Origin: a virus
Virus record (IMG/VR): IMGVR_UViG_3300025873_000032
Location: 1 to 28,360 of that record
DNA length: 28,360 nucleotides
Direction: 5' to 3' (one strand)
This document shows, in pieces, positions 1 through 12,500 of this stretch; within the stretch, counting starts at the first letter, position 1; each line of letters begins with the position of its first letter. The notes under the pieces are model-generated. The model was not told the DNA's origin. It saw only the letters and a list, made by a program, of their open reading frames with translations, and did not search any database. The translations under genes were made by a program, and so were the position numbers.

Positions 1-1
1 T

Positions 2-1516
2 GCCGTCACATTCCCCAACGCATTTGTTTGCAAATTCCTTGATGATGTAGGGAACAAGGCGACTGGTGCAAGTTGGGAATCGTGGGATTTGCTATCATCT
101 ATTAAGGTTGCAGTTTCAGACCCCGGTGGAAGTATTAAAGACCTGAAAAACCTGACTCCATCAGCAGAAAAAGATGATACTTCAGGGGAATATGAAGATG
201 CTGATTATTATAAAAACTTTTATAAGGTATCACTTATGTTTGACGGATACCAAGAGTCATGCTTAGGTGAAACTGTTTATACAAGCTCGCCTAATCCAAA
301 TGAAAATGGGCATAAAATCACTATAGAGGTATTAGCATCTATGTTAGCTCCAAGAATATCACATGTTAATATTTATAGAGCTAAGGCTTGGGATGGTGGT
401 GCTACAACACCAGACTTAGATTATAATCTAATCGAATCGGTTTCATTAGAAGGCGCAGGTTGGGAATCATCTACTTCTGGTTATGTTAAATACGAAATCA
501 TGGATAACAAAGGAACGAACTATGGAAGCTATGAGGCGTTAACTGGTTTATCACCTGCAATGACTGTTAATTGGGTAGGTTATAGTGAATCAGAAGAGTG
601 TGCTGGTTACTTATTTACTGCAAATGCAGGGAATGAGGAAATGACTAATGTAGGAAACTATGTATTTAGAAGCAAGGCTGGAAAGTTTAGTATGTTTAAT
701 TGGGCTAATGAATATGTAGCCTTACCAGATAAGCCTACTGCTTTAAAGGCATATAAAAATCTGTTATTTGTTTTTACTGATTCAAAAGTTTACGCAATAA
801 ATCCTAATAACCTTGCTATAGTGGATGTTATTGATGGGATGGGATGCTTGGACCCTGATAGTGTATTAGCTACTGATTTTGGTATGTTCTTTGCAGATAA
901 GCATGGGGTATATCAGCACGATGGTAGGAAGGGAGCTATAATTAGTTCCCCTATATTTACAACGGACAATACTAGTTTGTCAAATTTTACTTGGGATAGC
1001 ATCAGTGAGTCTCTTATAACCTCTCCACCAAAACTAGGCTTTGACGGACAAAGAAAAGCTTTGTTTGTAGTTTTTGATGTGAGCGGTAACAGTTATGCAT
1101 GGGTATATAGTGTGGGAACTAAAAGATGGGATTTGTGGAGTTTCACATCCCCAATTAAATCTTTGACTCAGGGCAAATTTGGAGAGGTACTTGCATCAGA
1201 CGGAAAACTAGCACAAATAGGGACAAGTTCAACAAGGAAACCTTGGGAGTTTATTTCAAAGAAAATAACTGCTGGGTTTGATACATATGAAAAGTCTTTT
1301 TCGGAAATACATGTAGAAGGAGATTCTGGTTTAACAACTACTTATAAAACATCTGGTGTTTCAAGTTACCAAAGCTTAACTTCTAACCGTATTGCATCCG
1401 CTTACAAGAAAGCTAAGTGGTTACAACTACGAGTTGTTGACGGAGCAGGAACAAACCAGATGGAGTCAATTGGCGTACATTTAAGACCCCTTAGGGCAAA
1501 GAGTTCAAAAGTATAA
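2..1516 (+). CDS. Tail beta-propeller-like structural protein (5' partial)
   Basis: The reading frame is open from base 2, so the gene starts before the window. The internal TTG at 89 is not a convincing start, because 29 coding-like codons precede it. At least 504 residues are visible. The chain is rich in short beta-type segments with repeated aromatic and Gly-Asp turns, for example FFADKHGVYQHDGR and LLFVFTDSKVYAINPNN. Such blade-like repeats are typical of phage tail nozzle or stabilisation proteins of the T7 gp12 / P22 gp10 type. No signal peptide or membrane segment is seen in the visible part. Its stop overlaps the next start (TAATG at 1514-1518), and the genes after it look like internal virion proteins, which fits a head-tail or tail-tube role. 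The assignment rests on fold character and context, not on a diagnostic motif. Confidence 0.55.
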   Translation, partial: AVTFPNAFVCKFLDDVGNKATGASWESWDLLSSIKVAVSDPGGSIKDLKNLTPSAEKDDTSGEYEDADYYKNFYKVSLMFDGYQESCLGETVYTSSPNPNENGHKITIEVLASMLAPRISHVNIYRAKAWDGGATTPDLDYNLIESVSLEGAGWESSTSGYVKYEIMDNKGTNYGSYEALTGLSPAMTVNWVGYSESEECAGYLFTANAGNEEMTNVGNYVFRSKAGKFSMFNWANEYVALPDKPTALKAYKNLLFVFTDSKVYAINPNNLAIVDVIDGMGCLDPDSVLATDFGMFFADKHGVYQHDGRKGAIISSPIFTTDNTSLSNFTWDSISESLITSPPKLGFDGQRKALFVVFDVSGNSYAWVYSVGTKRWDLWSFTSPIKSLTQGKFGEVLASDGKLAQIGTSSTRKPWEFISKKITAGFDTYEKSFSEIHVEGDSGLTTTYKTSGVSSYQSLTSNRIASAYKKAKWLQLRVVDGAGTNQMESIGVHLRPLRAKSSKV

Positions 1517-1746
1517 TGAGTAGAATAGAAGACCCAACTACAGCACGAGAGTTTGAAGACCTCGAAGAAAGGGTTGAAAAGCTCGAGCAGTCTTTAAAAG
1601 GAACAAGAGAGACATCTTCATCAAAGAATGCAGACAAACAGAAAAATTCATATAGGGTCATCAAAGCAGATGGCGACCACTTTGTCGAGTTCAAAACAAA
1701 AGAGGGTTGGGTTCGCTCAGACTCTTCAAACTTCAAAATAAGGTAA
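1516..1746 (+). CDS. Small coiled-coil protein, probable virion-associated
   Basis: A 76-residue protein. Residues about 10-30 are charged and heptad-like (FEDLEERVEKLEQSLKG), predicting a short coiled coil. A Ser/Lys-rich linker follows, then a compact C-terminal part with alternating hydrophobic residues (YRVIKADGDHFVEFKTKEGW) that probably folds as a small beta-sheet. The ATG overlaps the stop of the upstream tail gene, so translation is likely coupled and the two products are probably needed together. I do not recognise the family. A small tail-associated or chaperone-like protein is possible, but only from context. Confidence 0.6.
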   Translation: MSRIEDPTTAREFEDLEERVEKLEQSLKGTRETSSSKNADKQKNSYRVIKADGDHFVEFKTKEGWVRSDSSNFKIR

Positions 1747-1749
1747 ATT

Positions 1750-2283
1750 ATGAGTTGGTTAGGTCAAACAATGGATTTCTTTGCAGGTAACCCAGACTTA
1801 GGTTCAATGAAGTCTACCCTAGGTCAGGGAATGCAACAGAATATTTCTGGTATGCAGGGCGTAGCAGGTCAACTAGGAAAACTAGGAGCACAAGCTACAG
1901 ATTTTAATAGTGGTACAAATTTAGCGCAGAGAGGTCTTCTCCAAGATGCGGCAAGTAATGCAACAGCTCAGGGAGGCATGCAAGCTCAAAGAATGGCGGC
2001 TCAACAGGGCATGGGCGGTTCAGGGTTGCTTCAACAAGCAACTAATAACCAAGCCTATTCAAACATGATGGGGGCTGGTAAACAAGGTTTAGGAGCTTTC
2101 TTACAACAACAAAAATTAGGTGCTGGATACCTACAAGGTCAAGGTCAGATGCTAGGACAAGCTGGTAAAATGCAGAGTGAGATGAATGTAAACGAGGCAA
2201 ATGCTATGCGTGACAATGCGGCTAATAGAGGTGCAATGGGACGAGATATACTTGGTTTCGCGGCTGGCGTGGCTGGTTTTTAG
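1750..2283 (+). CDS. Gly/Gln/Met/Ala-rich internal virion or ejection protein candidate
   Basis: A 177-residue protein of low complexity, rich in Gly, Gln, Ala and Met, with repeated segments such as QGMQQN, GMQAQRMAAQQGM and QGQGQMLGQAGKMQ. It is almost free of Cys and of long hydrophobic runs until a short hydrophobic, glycine-rich C-terminus (ILGFAAGVAGF). Helical Gln/Ala-rich proteins of this size beside larger internal proteins are typical of podovirus ejection proteins such as T7 gp14 or P22 gp7, which form part of the DNA channel through the cell envelope. The call is by composition and position only. It starts 4 bases after the previous stop and ends with TAG. Confidence 0.5.
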   Translation: MSWLGQTMDFFAGNPDLGSMKSTLGQGMQQNISGMQGVAGQLGKLGAQATDFNSGTNLAQRGLLQDAASNATAQGGMQAQRMAAQQGMGGSGLLQQATNNQAYSNMMGAGKQGLGAFLQQQKLGAGYLQGQGQMLGQAGKMQSEMNVNEANAMRDNAANRGAMGRDILGFAAGVAGF

Positions 2284-2303
2284 GTAAAAAATAGGAATAT
2301 AAT

Positions 2304-3578
2304 ATGGCAACTTATCAGAGTAATACAGGCGGGTACGCAAATCGAGGTGGGAATTCAATGTTTAATCAGCTTAATGCGGCTACCCTAAGAATGCAAGAAG
2401 CAAGACAAGCGAAGAGAACTTCGGATTGGTATGCTAAGCAAGACGCAACCAATCTGGGGAAAATCTCTGATGATTTTTATGGCTCATATGGTAAGAATGA
2501 AAATATTCAACTTGGTGCCACAAAGAATTGGAGAGAGCATTATGATGATTTAACTGGCGGTGATATGAAAAAGATGAGGAAAATCCATGGCGCAATGGGT
2601 ACTCCTGAGAATCTTAAGAAGCACTTCGAGAAGAAGACATCGGAAAGAGACCTACATATCATGAACGCTATTAAAAGAAAAATGGCAGAAATGGGTACTG
2701 GCGACCTTCATAAGGTGATTCCCAAGTTTAATGAAGAAGGTGGAAAAGAATTTAGAGAATGGTATAACAATGCTAATGATTTAACTCGCGAAGAGCTGAG
2801 AAAGGCAGGTTACCAACCCGGTCAAAAGGAAGTAGCTTTTACCCCTAATTGGATTGAAAAGAGACAAGCTCAGGGTAAAAGTACAGCCCCCTATCTAACG
2901 GCGGCTGGTGGTGCAGGAGCCTATGGTGCATATATGGGTGCTGGAAAGATTAAAGGAATGATGAGCCAACTTGAGGGAACTGCCCAAGGAAGGGAACTTA
3001 TAAAAGCGGAAATGGTTAGAAGCTCAGGACCCACTAGAACTAGAATTGAAGAAAGAATTGCTAAGTACAAAAACCAGCTAAAGACTAGTCCGGGTTCTAA
3101 AAAAGCGGCTAGGAATCTAAAGAGGTATGAAAAATATTTAAAGACCTTAGATGATACTGGGAGAATACCCTATAGAATGGGTGGAGGAGCCCAAATGAGG
3201 GAGGCTAAGAACGCAGTAAGAGACCAATTAGTGAAACAATCCAAGGCTGGATTGCTAGGAAAAGTAAAAGGAGCCGCACGATACGGAGTTGGTTATTATG
3301 GTGGTGGTCAAATTGGTGGAGCAATAGAAAGTGCTATTACAGGTAAAGATGATGGATGGGTTGGAGAGACAGTTGGTGGATTAGGTCTTCCTCCTGCTGT
3401 TAAATCGTTAGCAAAATCTAAAGCAGGGAAATCGTTAATTAATCATATTATGAAATCAATGGGTAAAACAGTATTGGCATCTCAAGCTTTTGATGCTGGT
3501 GTACCTACTTATGTAGACCTAGGAGCTGGTGTACTTGGTGCAGGAATAGGTGCTTATAATTGGTATAAAGACAAGTAA
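2304..3578 (+). CDS. Structural-type protein of unknown function (424 aa)
   Basis: No family is recognised. Residues 1-190 are polar and helical with many Lys/Glu/Arg. About residues 199-220 are a Gly/Ala-rich stretch (AAGGAGAYGAYMGAGKIKGM). A basic helical region follows (residues about 240-310), and the C-terminal third is again glycine-rich and weakly hydrophobic (GVGYYGGGQIGGAIESAITG and LGAGVLGAGIGAYNWYKDK). Basic helices mixed with Gly/Ala-rich, possibly membrane-active segments suit a DNA-ejection or internal virion protein. It sits 20 bases after the Gly/Gln-rich protein and 2 bases before the giant gene, so all are probably co-transcribed late genes. Confidence 0.55.
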   Translation: MATYQSNTGGYANRGGNSMFNQLNAATLRMQEARQAKRTSDWYAKQDATNLGKISDDFYGSYGKNENIQLGATKNWREHYDDLTGGDMKKMRKIHGAMGTPENLKKHFEKKTSERDLHIMNAIKRKMAEMGTGDLHKVIPKFNEEGGKEFREWYNNANDLTREELRKAGYQPGQKEVAFTPNWIEKRQAQGKSTAPYLTAAGGAGAYGAYMGAGKIKGMMSQLEGTAQGRELIKAEMVRSSGPTRTRIEERIAKYKNQLKTSPGSKKAARNLKRYEKYLKTLDDTGRIPYRMGGGAQMREAKNAVRDQLVKQSKAGLLGKVKGAARYGVGYYGGGQIGGAIESAITGKDDGWVGETVGGLGLPPAVKSLAKSKAGKSLINHIMKSMGKTVLASQAFDAGVPTYVDLGAGVLGAGIGAYNWYKDK

Positions 3579-3580
3579 CC

Positions 3581-6500
3581 ATGATAAGACATGGTTTCCA
3601 ACCTACTCTAGACCAAGAAACCACTAATCAACTTCTAGAGCAGTATACGCAGGACCCCGATAAGTTCCAACCTGAGCAACAAACTTTGCTTAGGGAACAT
3701 GCGGAACATTATAAAATAAAATCCCCCGATACTCAGTTGGCTGAGAACGGCTTTGGCAGTATTATGTCACAGGCTGGTAAAGGCTGGTTTGCTGGGTTCA
3801 CTACATTAAATATAGACCATGGTAATGCTGATGCACAACCTCGTACATCATGGGAGAGAATAGCAAGAAGCCTTGGTCACTTAGGTGGTTTCATTGGATA
3901 CATCCCCGGCTTAAGTATATTAAGTAAGGTTGGTAAGGCAAGTAAGTTGGCTACTAATCTCATGAAAATAAGAGGGCACTCTATTCCATTAATGGCTGGA
4001 AAAGCGGCTACTGCAGGGATAAAGAAAACTGCTGTAGCTCTTAGTAAAAAGGGCATAAATAAAAAAGGAGAAGCCGTTAATGCTGTGTCTAAGTTTATGG
4101 ATACTGTACCCGGTGACATGGTTGAGGGGGCTCTAAATCTTGGTATAGCTTCTGGTGTATCATCGTGGCAAGATGGTATCCATGCAGTAGCGGACTCTAT
4201 GATTGGTGGTGGAGTAGCAGGTGCAGGATTCAGGGCTATTGGTAACCTTATAAAAGTACCCGGTGCAAAGCCTGTTCTCCCCGGTACTAAATTAAAAGAC
4301 CTAACGAAGGCACAGGTAAATGAAAAGGTTTTAAAAGGAATAGCTGGCTCTTTGATGATGGGTCTACCCGCTACATTGCGGGGAGCCACTACTGAAGAAC
4401 AAATATATGATTATCTATTGGGTGCTTTCTTTGGACAAGGCGAACAATATATCAAGAATAGAAGGGCTATAGAGCACCTTTATAAGATGAAGGCTAAGTA
4501 TAAAGACCCAGAATCAGGTGTTATAGGGACTGCTCATCCTGAGCTTGTAGAAGGATGGGAACATATGGATTCCCAGACTAAGGAGCTTATCAGAGAGATT
4601 ACTACGCAGGATGCAGAGCAAGGTGGTGTTATTAGTTACTTACTCGCTAGGGACAATCTTGATAAGTTAAAAGCAATGCAGGAAGCTGAGACAAAGGCTA
4701 AAGAGATATATGAAGGGGAGCCTATTGAGAGAGTAAGGAAGCCTGAGGAAGAATTAACAGTAAGTAGAGATGGTAAAGGAGCAGATGGAGAAACAAGTCC
4801 TGAATTAGTTGACCCACAAGCAGACACCTATGAGGCATTGTTCCTAAAGACAAAGCATTATGTACAAAAGTATCTAGAACAAGAATGGATAGAAGCCCCA
4901 GATAAACAAGTAGCAATGGAAGACCATTGGAGGATAGTGAATAGGAAATGGAATGAGGTAGTGAATGGGAATCTCCAAGCAGAGTCATTAGAGAATCCTG
5001 CCGAAGAGATGATTGGATGGTTAAGTAAGAAGTATAAACGAAATATAGCACAGGGTGATGCCGAATGGAATTTTTGGATTAGATGGGGAAAGGCAAGAAA
5101 GGTAAATAAACCAGTACAGGTAGGCTCGATAGCATTAGATATAAAACCAGCTAATGAACGGATGAGAAGGTCACAGGACCCTGAATTTATAGACCAAGCT
5201 CCTGATGTAAAGATAGATATATTAAATCCAGCTTTAGAACATGATGCAGTAAATCAAGCAGGGAATGCAAAACAACTACGAGAGCCAGTAAAAATTATTG
5301 AGGAAGTTTTCTTAAATGAATACGAAAAACGGCACGGATTAAGACCAGACCCCAGAACTGAACCAATATATGCAGTCATTGATAATATAGTAAATAATAA
5401 AAAATCTTCAGGAGCATATTTCGAAGAGCAAAGTTTTACAGATTGGAAGAGAAGATTAGTAGAGGAAGTAACCGCAGATGCAGAACTACGAGACACTAGA
5501 GATGGAATGTGGGAACACCTAGAGACAAAGAAAGCTAAGCGTGAAGCTAAGGAAGATTGGATAGAGCAAGAAACAGAAAGACAATATAATAATGTAATGG
5601 CTATGGCTGTGAAACAAATGTCTGAAAAAGGATACCTATATTTAGGTGGTAAGGGTGACGCTGAAAGAATGTATTTTGTTAGAGAGCATCCTTTCTTAAA
5701 TCAAAAAATGCAATTTGAAGGTGGACGACATAAGCAAGGTGCGATACTAAAAAAGTTTAAAGAAGATTTAAAGAAACTGGACCCAGATGCTAATGAATTA
5801 TATGAAAGGGAAAAAGAATTATTTGTAAAATCATTTGCCGAGAATAGCTCAATGTCAGCACAAATGAGAAAGGGTGCTTTGTCTCCAACAGAGGCAAAGC
5901 GTCTTTTTGATGCGACATATTTAAACAATATAATGTACGACCTCAGCATGAATGGGTTACCTATTTCTCTCGAGGGGTTTAGAAAGTTAAACGGGAAAGG
6001 AATGATAAAGGATGCTAAAGCTTACAATAAAAGGTCTCAAATATGGTTTACTAATGGTACCCCTGCCACTAGAGAGTATGTCCAGAAATTCCTAAGAGAG
6101 GAACATGGTATAAATATACCAGATGAAGGCTTTAAGTTTGCATTATTCAAAGATACAGTTGGGAAAGTGCATTCTAAAAGTTTGGCTGAAGAATATGTTC
6201 ATACAATGGATGGTGAAATAATTACATTACCTGAGATAGTTGATGCACTCAACGCTGAGCAGGGGTTGCCTTATGGTAAAAAGTCAGGGAATGTAAACAA
6301 ATCCTTTATTGTATCTAATGGCGTAGAGGAACAAATTGATATGGCTACTGGAGCAATAACAGAGGTAGCCCATGGAGGAATGCTAGGCAAGTATCAATTC
6401 AAAGGGGCTGATGCAGAGATGGCGGCTGATATGAGAGCCAGAGGTATCCATATGCTTATCCCAGAGTCAGCCGCTAAACAATCTGGTTCAAGATTTATAT

Positions 6501-9500
6501 GGGATAAATGGGAGTGGCATAATGGAAAGTTAAGATTCAGGTCTAGTCAGAGACCCCCAACAGAAGGGGAGAAAGGACACTATAGATTACCCTTTTCCGA
6601 TATAAAGGTTGTAGCATCTGAGGTAACAAGTGATAAATATATCAAGCGACAGCGACTACCAAAGCAAATGCAGTCTAGCCTGACTCCTTTCGCCTATAAA
6701 AGTATAGAGCAAAGAGTTATTGATGAAATATTTGAGAGAGCTAGTGTAGAGTCTTTTAATGGTGATATAGAGATAAACAAATTAGCAGACCAATTGCTAG
6801 GTAAGGCTGACCCAAGATTAGAGGATACAATAATAAGTAATATAGAAGACCTTGGAATACCTAGGCTTCTTAGCCTTATGAATAATCCTGCTAATGAATC
6901 ATTTACTACTAAGGCTTATAATAAGATACTAAGAATAAATGAAGATATTGTTAGTGAGCTTCAAGCCGAAGGCGAGGTATCTTCTGAGCAAGCTCATGAA
7001 TTAAAATTAGATGCTATGGAATGGCAGAGTGTTTTTGATAGGATTGTAAGACTAAAGCCCGATTCATTAATACCAGTACTCCACAAGGTGGGTGATAGCT
7101 ATAGGGCATCTGTAATGAGGAACTATATACTTGCTCAAATTGTTAAGCCTCGAATGAAGAACAGTGCCGCATCTAGGATGACGGGGTATGATGCTTACAT
7201 GCAAAAAAAGTTTCCCGAAATGAATGGACCCGATGGTGATAAAATATTCTATCTCGATGAGGGCTTCAGAGACTTAGAAATTCACCTCGATGATGGTAAG
7301 AAAGTAAAACTTGGTCAATTATGGGAGGACTACTCAGTAGGTAAACGAATATCTCCTGCAACCAAGAGAAGATATAAGAATATATTTTCAGCAATAGCCA
7401 TAAGAGTCCCGATGGACTCACTCAGTGGGGCTCACAAGCTCGAATTTAGGGGCTTCACGGGCAGAACAGGCTTTGGAAGCATGTTACATCCAAGAACCAT
7501 GGAAGCACTAGGAGGAGCCGATTTAGACGGCGACAAGGCAAGTATCTTTTTTGGTGGTGAGAAGCATGGGTTTAGAGAAGAATGGCAAGACGCTTATCAT
7601 GCTCAGAAAAAAGAATACTGGGAGACAGATGATGGTCAAACGCTTACTGGATTAACAAAAATTATATCAGGTGCACAAACTGGTGCAGATTTAGGCGGGT
7701 TAGAAGCTGGGATATTAGCAAAGATTACAACTGGCGGGGTAATGCCCATAGGTTTCCAAGATGAGAGGGGGACACAGCCTGAATATGAAAAGAAATACGG
7801 CGTAACAGAGTATGTTAGTCAAACATCTGACGGTAGAGCCATAGATTATGCTCCTCTTTCAAAAATAGATAGTCTTGTAGCAAGTTCAAAAGGCAAAGCT
7901 GTAAGTGGTATGAGAAAGAGCACTCCCAAAGGAAAGGAGTGGAGAAATCCAAAGCATTTTGGCAATCCTTTCTCACATCTTCCTAAGAGTAGGGGTATAG
8001 TAAAGACAAAAGATTTAAAAGAAACATTAGATAGGTATCAAAAATGGTTAGAGGGGAAAGGTGATAAGGATATAGCTCAAGAGCAAAGGAAATGGATACT
8101 AGAACAGATAGATTCCGGCAAGCTCGATAATAAAAGATTTATATATATGAAGAAAACAAGTCAGCCTACTGATAATCATATCACAAGGTTAGTTGACTTC
8201 ATGAGTAATAGAAGAGATAGAAGACCTCCAATGGGAGGGCATGATACCATAGAGGTTCCTAAAGACTTTGTCCGTACTGAGTTCATGAGACTCTATAGGT
8301 CAATGACAAAGAGTAATAAAGATAGAGCTATTAAGGGTGACAAAAAACAACAAGTTAGATGGCTGGACTCTGAGATACATGAGTTTTATGATGAGGTATC
8401 AAGAAAAAAATTAAACTATGAACAATTAATAGATGAAGCTTTAGATGTCCTAAGAGCAGTAAATAAATTTGGTGATAATGATGCCGTAATAAAGAAATTC
8501 AAAAAACATAGTAAGAACATAGCTAAAGCATTCCTTAGTAAAGAAGGCACCTCTGAAGATTTTTCTCATTTTTTTGAAAAACACGCTTCAAAGATTATAG
8601 GGAGAGTCGGGGTAAAAGAATTCGAGAAACAAAGAGAAGGGGTGGAATGGAGTTACGATAATATAGTAAAGTTTATTGAGTCAGAGTTACCTAAGCCCAG
8701 TAAGAAGAAGCCAAAGAAAAAAGCAGTAGATGAGTCAATACCTATTTTAGATAGGTTACCAGAAGATTTATCTGGTCCAGAGAGAATATATATACAAAGT
8801 AAGCTAGACTCAGGTGAATGGAAAATGGATGCTCAGAAACTTTATTTACCAAGAACATTCTTAAATGTTAATAGGTCAGATGGTACAGTATTGTTCTACA
8901 AAGGGAGGCTAAAGGGTGGTACTAAAGCAACGGTTTCACTCGCAAAAGAATTAGGTAAGCCATTTATAGAGAACCCTTCTGCCGCTGAGTTAAATGCTTG
9001 GCTTAACTCCAACAATATCAAGACTTTAAATGTTGCTGGTAGCAGAGAATCCAAGTCACAGGGGCTACAAAAAGAAGTTACCAATACAATAGTAGATGCA
9101 TTAAAAGAGAAACAGGGTTCTGGGGAGTCTATTATTACAGATAATAAACCAGATGATATGCGTGAGTTACTAACATCACAAGACACGGAACTTCTAAGTC
9201 GTATTAAGAGTCCTACTCTAAGGTGGTCTCCTTTAATAAGATACGAAGCAAGCAAGGGTGCATACATAGGCAGAAACATGCTTGGTCCTTCTGTTGTTAA
9301 TAGGTCATCAATACTTTCAGCCTATAACCAAGTTAGGTCTGTCCTTGAACATCAAGGGGAGGAGACTTGGAAGGAATATTCAAAAGGTATGTTCCCTAAA
9401 CTCTTGTGGAAGTTAACACCTAAAACGCGAGAGGAAGATTTAAAACAGTTTAGAAAGGTGGCTAGGGCAACTGTTGCATTTGCATCAGACCCTATGGATG

Positions 9501-12500
9501 AGGCTGGATTAAAAGGGACAGATAAATTCTTCAATGCTATCTTTGATTCCCTATTCGATGCAAGGAAGGTTATAAAAACTAAGAAACATAGTTTTGAGTT
9601 AGACAATGATGCAATGACAACAAAGGATAGAAAGAAAATGTTTGTTGGTATCATGTCTGGCATAAACAGTGCATCATTTGGTAAAAATTTAGAGACAGGA
9701 AGAGCCCATAGTGCTTATGATTTTAAATCTACTATGGATAATGCAGTAAATAAATTACCAATGATTGAAGGTGGCGATAAAGGGAATAAATTTGACCTGT
9801 CATTTAATTCTAAAATAGCTGAACTAACATCAGGGCTAGACTTCTCAGATAGTCTCTTGCATCGCCTTGATGAGTTCAAGCTTGATAAATGGTATGGCGA
9901 TTTGAAAGAGACACTGGACTCTGAGAGTTACCAAGAGTTAAAATCTGTGTTAGGTAGACAAAGCATGTCTGTGCCACAAAATCGTCCATTAGAAATAGTC
10001 ATAAAGCATAAATTAATGAACTCAGATAGAAGAAAAGACTTTTTATGGGTATCAGAAGACCCTGATAGACCTGATTTTGGTTATTTATTGCGGAAGTATT
10101 CTGATTACTTTGTTGATATATATAAAAAACAACATCCTAACCAAGGAATTTTTAAAGAATTGCCTCAGCTTGGTGATGACATACAAAAAACAGTTAGGAA
10201 ACTTTCAAAAGAAGAAGGGAAGACTCCTGATGCTTGGCTAAAAGAAAATTTTGGTAGTGAAACTAGAATTGGAGAGCATAGAAGATATAAAGTAAATGGT
10301 AGAGTACAGTGGACATTGAATGGGAAAGCTCATAATAAGATAACTAATGCAGATGTAATTGCAATGGCTGGTGGAGGTAATGCTTTAACAATTGGGCAAA
10401 GAAAAGCAATGATTGATAACATTGTAAGATTGGCTGGCGATTCTATCTCAAATGATATGGGTGACTTTGCTAGTGCTAAATTAATTAATGATATTTGGGA
10501 CAGAGGTGCTCGTAGCCCAAAAGAAGTTGCTGAACTAGCTGAGTTTGCTGATTTTATACAGAAGGCTAAGAGTAAGCTCACTAAAGAAAGAGATGCCCTT
10601 GAGCCATTGCAGGATTTAAACTTAGATGATGCAACTAAAGAAAGAATTCTAGAGATTGATAGAGGGATAGAAAGCGAGACCACTACACGAGAGATGGACC
10701 AGCGAGAGATAGATGGTCTAATTGCGGAAAGAAAAAACAATATGAGTCGGCATGATAGGGATTTACTTGATGCTCTTTTAATATCAAGTTGGAGAAGAGG
10801 TAACCCCGAGCTTGTTAAGAGATTAGAAAAGGCTGAGAAGAAGATATTATCTAGTAAGAAATCCTATGGGTATAAATCTTGGACAGCTTTTCAAAGATAT
10901 TTAAAAGCAAAGAGAAAGCAGTTGCACACTACGCAGTTTAATAGAGTAGGGTTTGCATCAAAGGAAGTGAGTGACCATATTATCAGGCGACAGCTTGACT
11001 TAATGGAAGAAGCCTATGAGACCTTTAGGTTTTCAGATGTTGAAAGAGACCCAACAGTTGCTGAGAAAATTGTGAAAAATCTTGATGCTGAGAATAAGAA
11101 GCAACCATTGTTCAATGATAAGGGAGAAAGAACTCAAGGTCTAGCAATACAGGCTAGTGATTATAGCCATAAGACTCAGAAATACTTAGATGAGTATGCT
11201 CCATTCGCTAACTTAGAAAAGCATAAGGACATCATGGTGTCTAGCAAGTCTAAAAAAATAATGAATGAAATTATATCTAACATGGATTACTACGGTCCAA
11301 AGACCAGAGAAGACCTACATCTTATAGTCAGGGACATGATTAATAAAGATATAAATGAAATGACACTTGAAGATTGGGAGATAGTAAATAATACTTTCAG
11401 GGATTATAGAGAGGGGAGTTGGTTTCAAAAAGTGTTTGCAAAAGTTACAGATAAATTCCCAAAATTGCAGAAAAAATATTATAGGATGTTTCCAGAAGCC
11501 ATTGATAGGGATATAATGAGGCATGAAATTAAATGGAATGATACTGAAGCGTTATATAAAGACAACTATGGGAATTGGATTACTGGTAAGGCTAAGTCTG
11601 CTCAAGGATGGATGGGGGAAATTCAAAACCATATACATCTTTCTCAAGAGCTTTCTACAATGGAAACACAAAGAGAAGAAAGAGAATGGAATGAACTAAC
11701 AGAACCATATATGAACACAGAGCTTGGTCAATCCTTATGGGACTATGCTGTTAGAAAGTTTGAAGCAGATTTTATACCAAAGAATTTAAGGGAGAACAAC
11801 CCACATGATACAGTGTCTGAAGAGTATGCTAAGACATATGAAAGAAGGGTCGCTGACGCGGCTAAGGCTGTAGATTGGGAAAAGAATGCCGATAGATTAC
11901 TCGATGTTACAGGGTCTGGAAGAAAATCTGCAAGACAGATAGTAAAAGAAATACAAGAGATGCTTGCTCTAAAGAACGAAGAGAATCATCTTAGACTAAC
12001 TGGAACTGGGGACGAGGCTTTGTTACCTTTTGTAGAAAAGGCAAAAGATAAGCCCGGTATTAGTGACTTTCAGGAGCAGAAGAAAATAGAAACCTACATT
12101 GGACGGGACGCAGAAGGGGAAATTTATGAGACTGACATACCTGTTATAAGTAGAAAGAAAATGGTAGACTTTTTCTTAGACCACCTAAAACATGGGAAAC
12201 CTTTCCCAGTTAAAGAGTTTGGGGTTGATGGTTTGAGAAAAATTGTATTAGGTATGCAGATGGGACAGATACGAGAGGCAGAAAGGAGAGCTGGGGACTC
12301 AAAACCAGTAAGAGAGATACTAGATGGTGGAGTATCTGGTGCATTAGGTGCAAAGAGCTCACACATGACAATGAAGACAGGCGTACTTGGTGATAGAAAA
12401 GCTATCAATGGCATGCCTGCTATCTATGGTTACTTTCCACATGTAGCAAAGATGTTTGAAAAGGGGATACTAACGGGAGACCTAACTAAGAAGATAAAAA

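Noticed and set aside
2281-2283. Genome-wide amber (TAG) recoding
   Set aside because: TAG is the stop of several genes with neighbours starting right after or overlapping (2283, 16446, 20165, 21993), so it functions as a stop here.
3877-4389. Long antisense frames inside the giant gene
   Set aside because: They lie opposite a strongly protein-like frame, lack ribosome sites or neighbours, and show low-quality composition expected of shadow frames.
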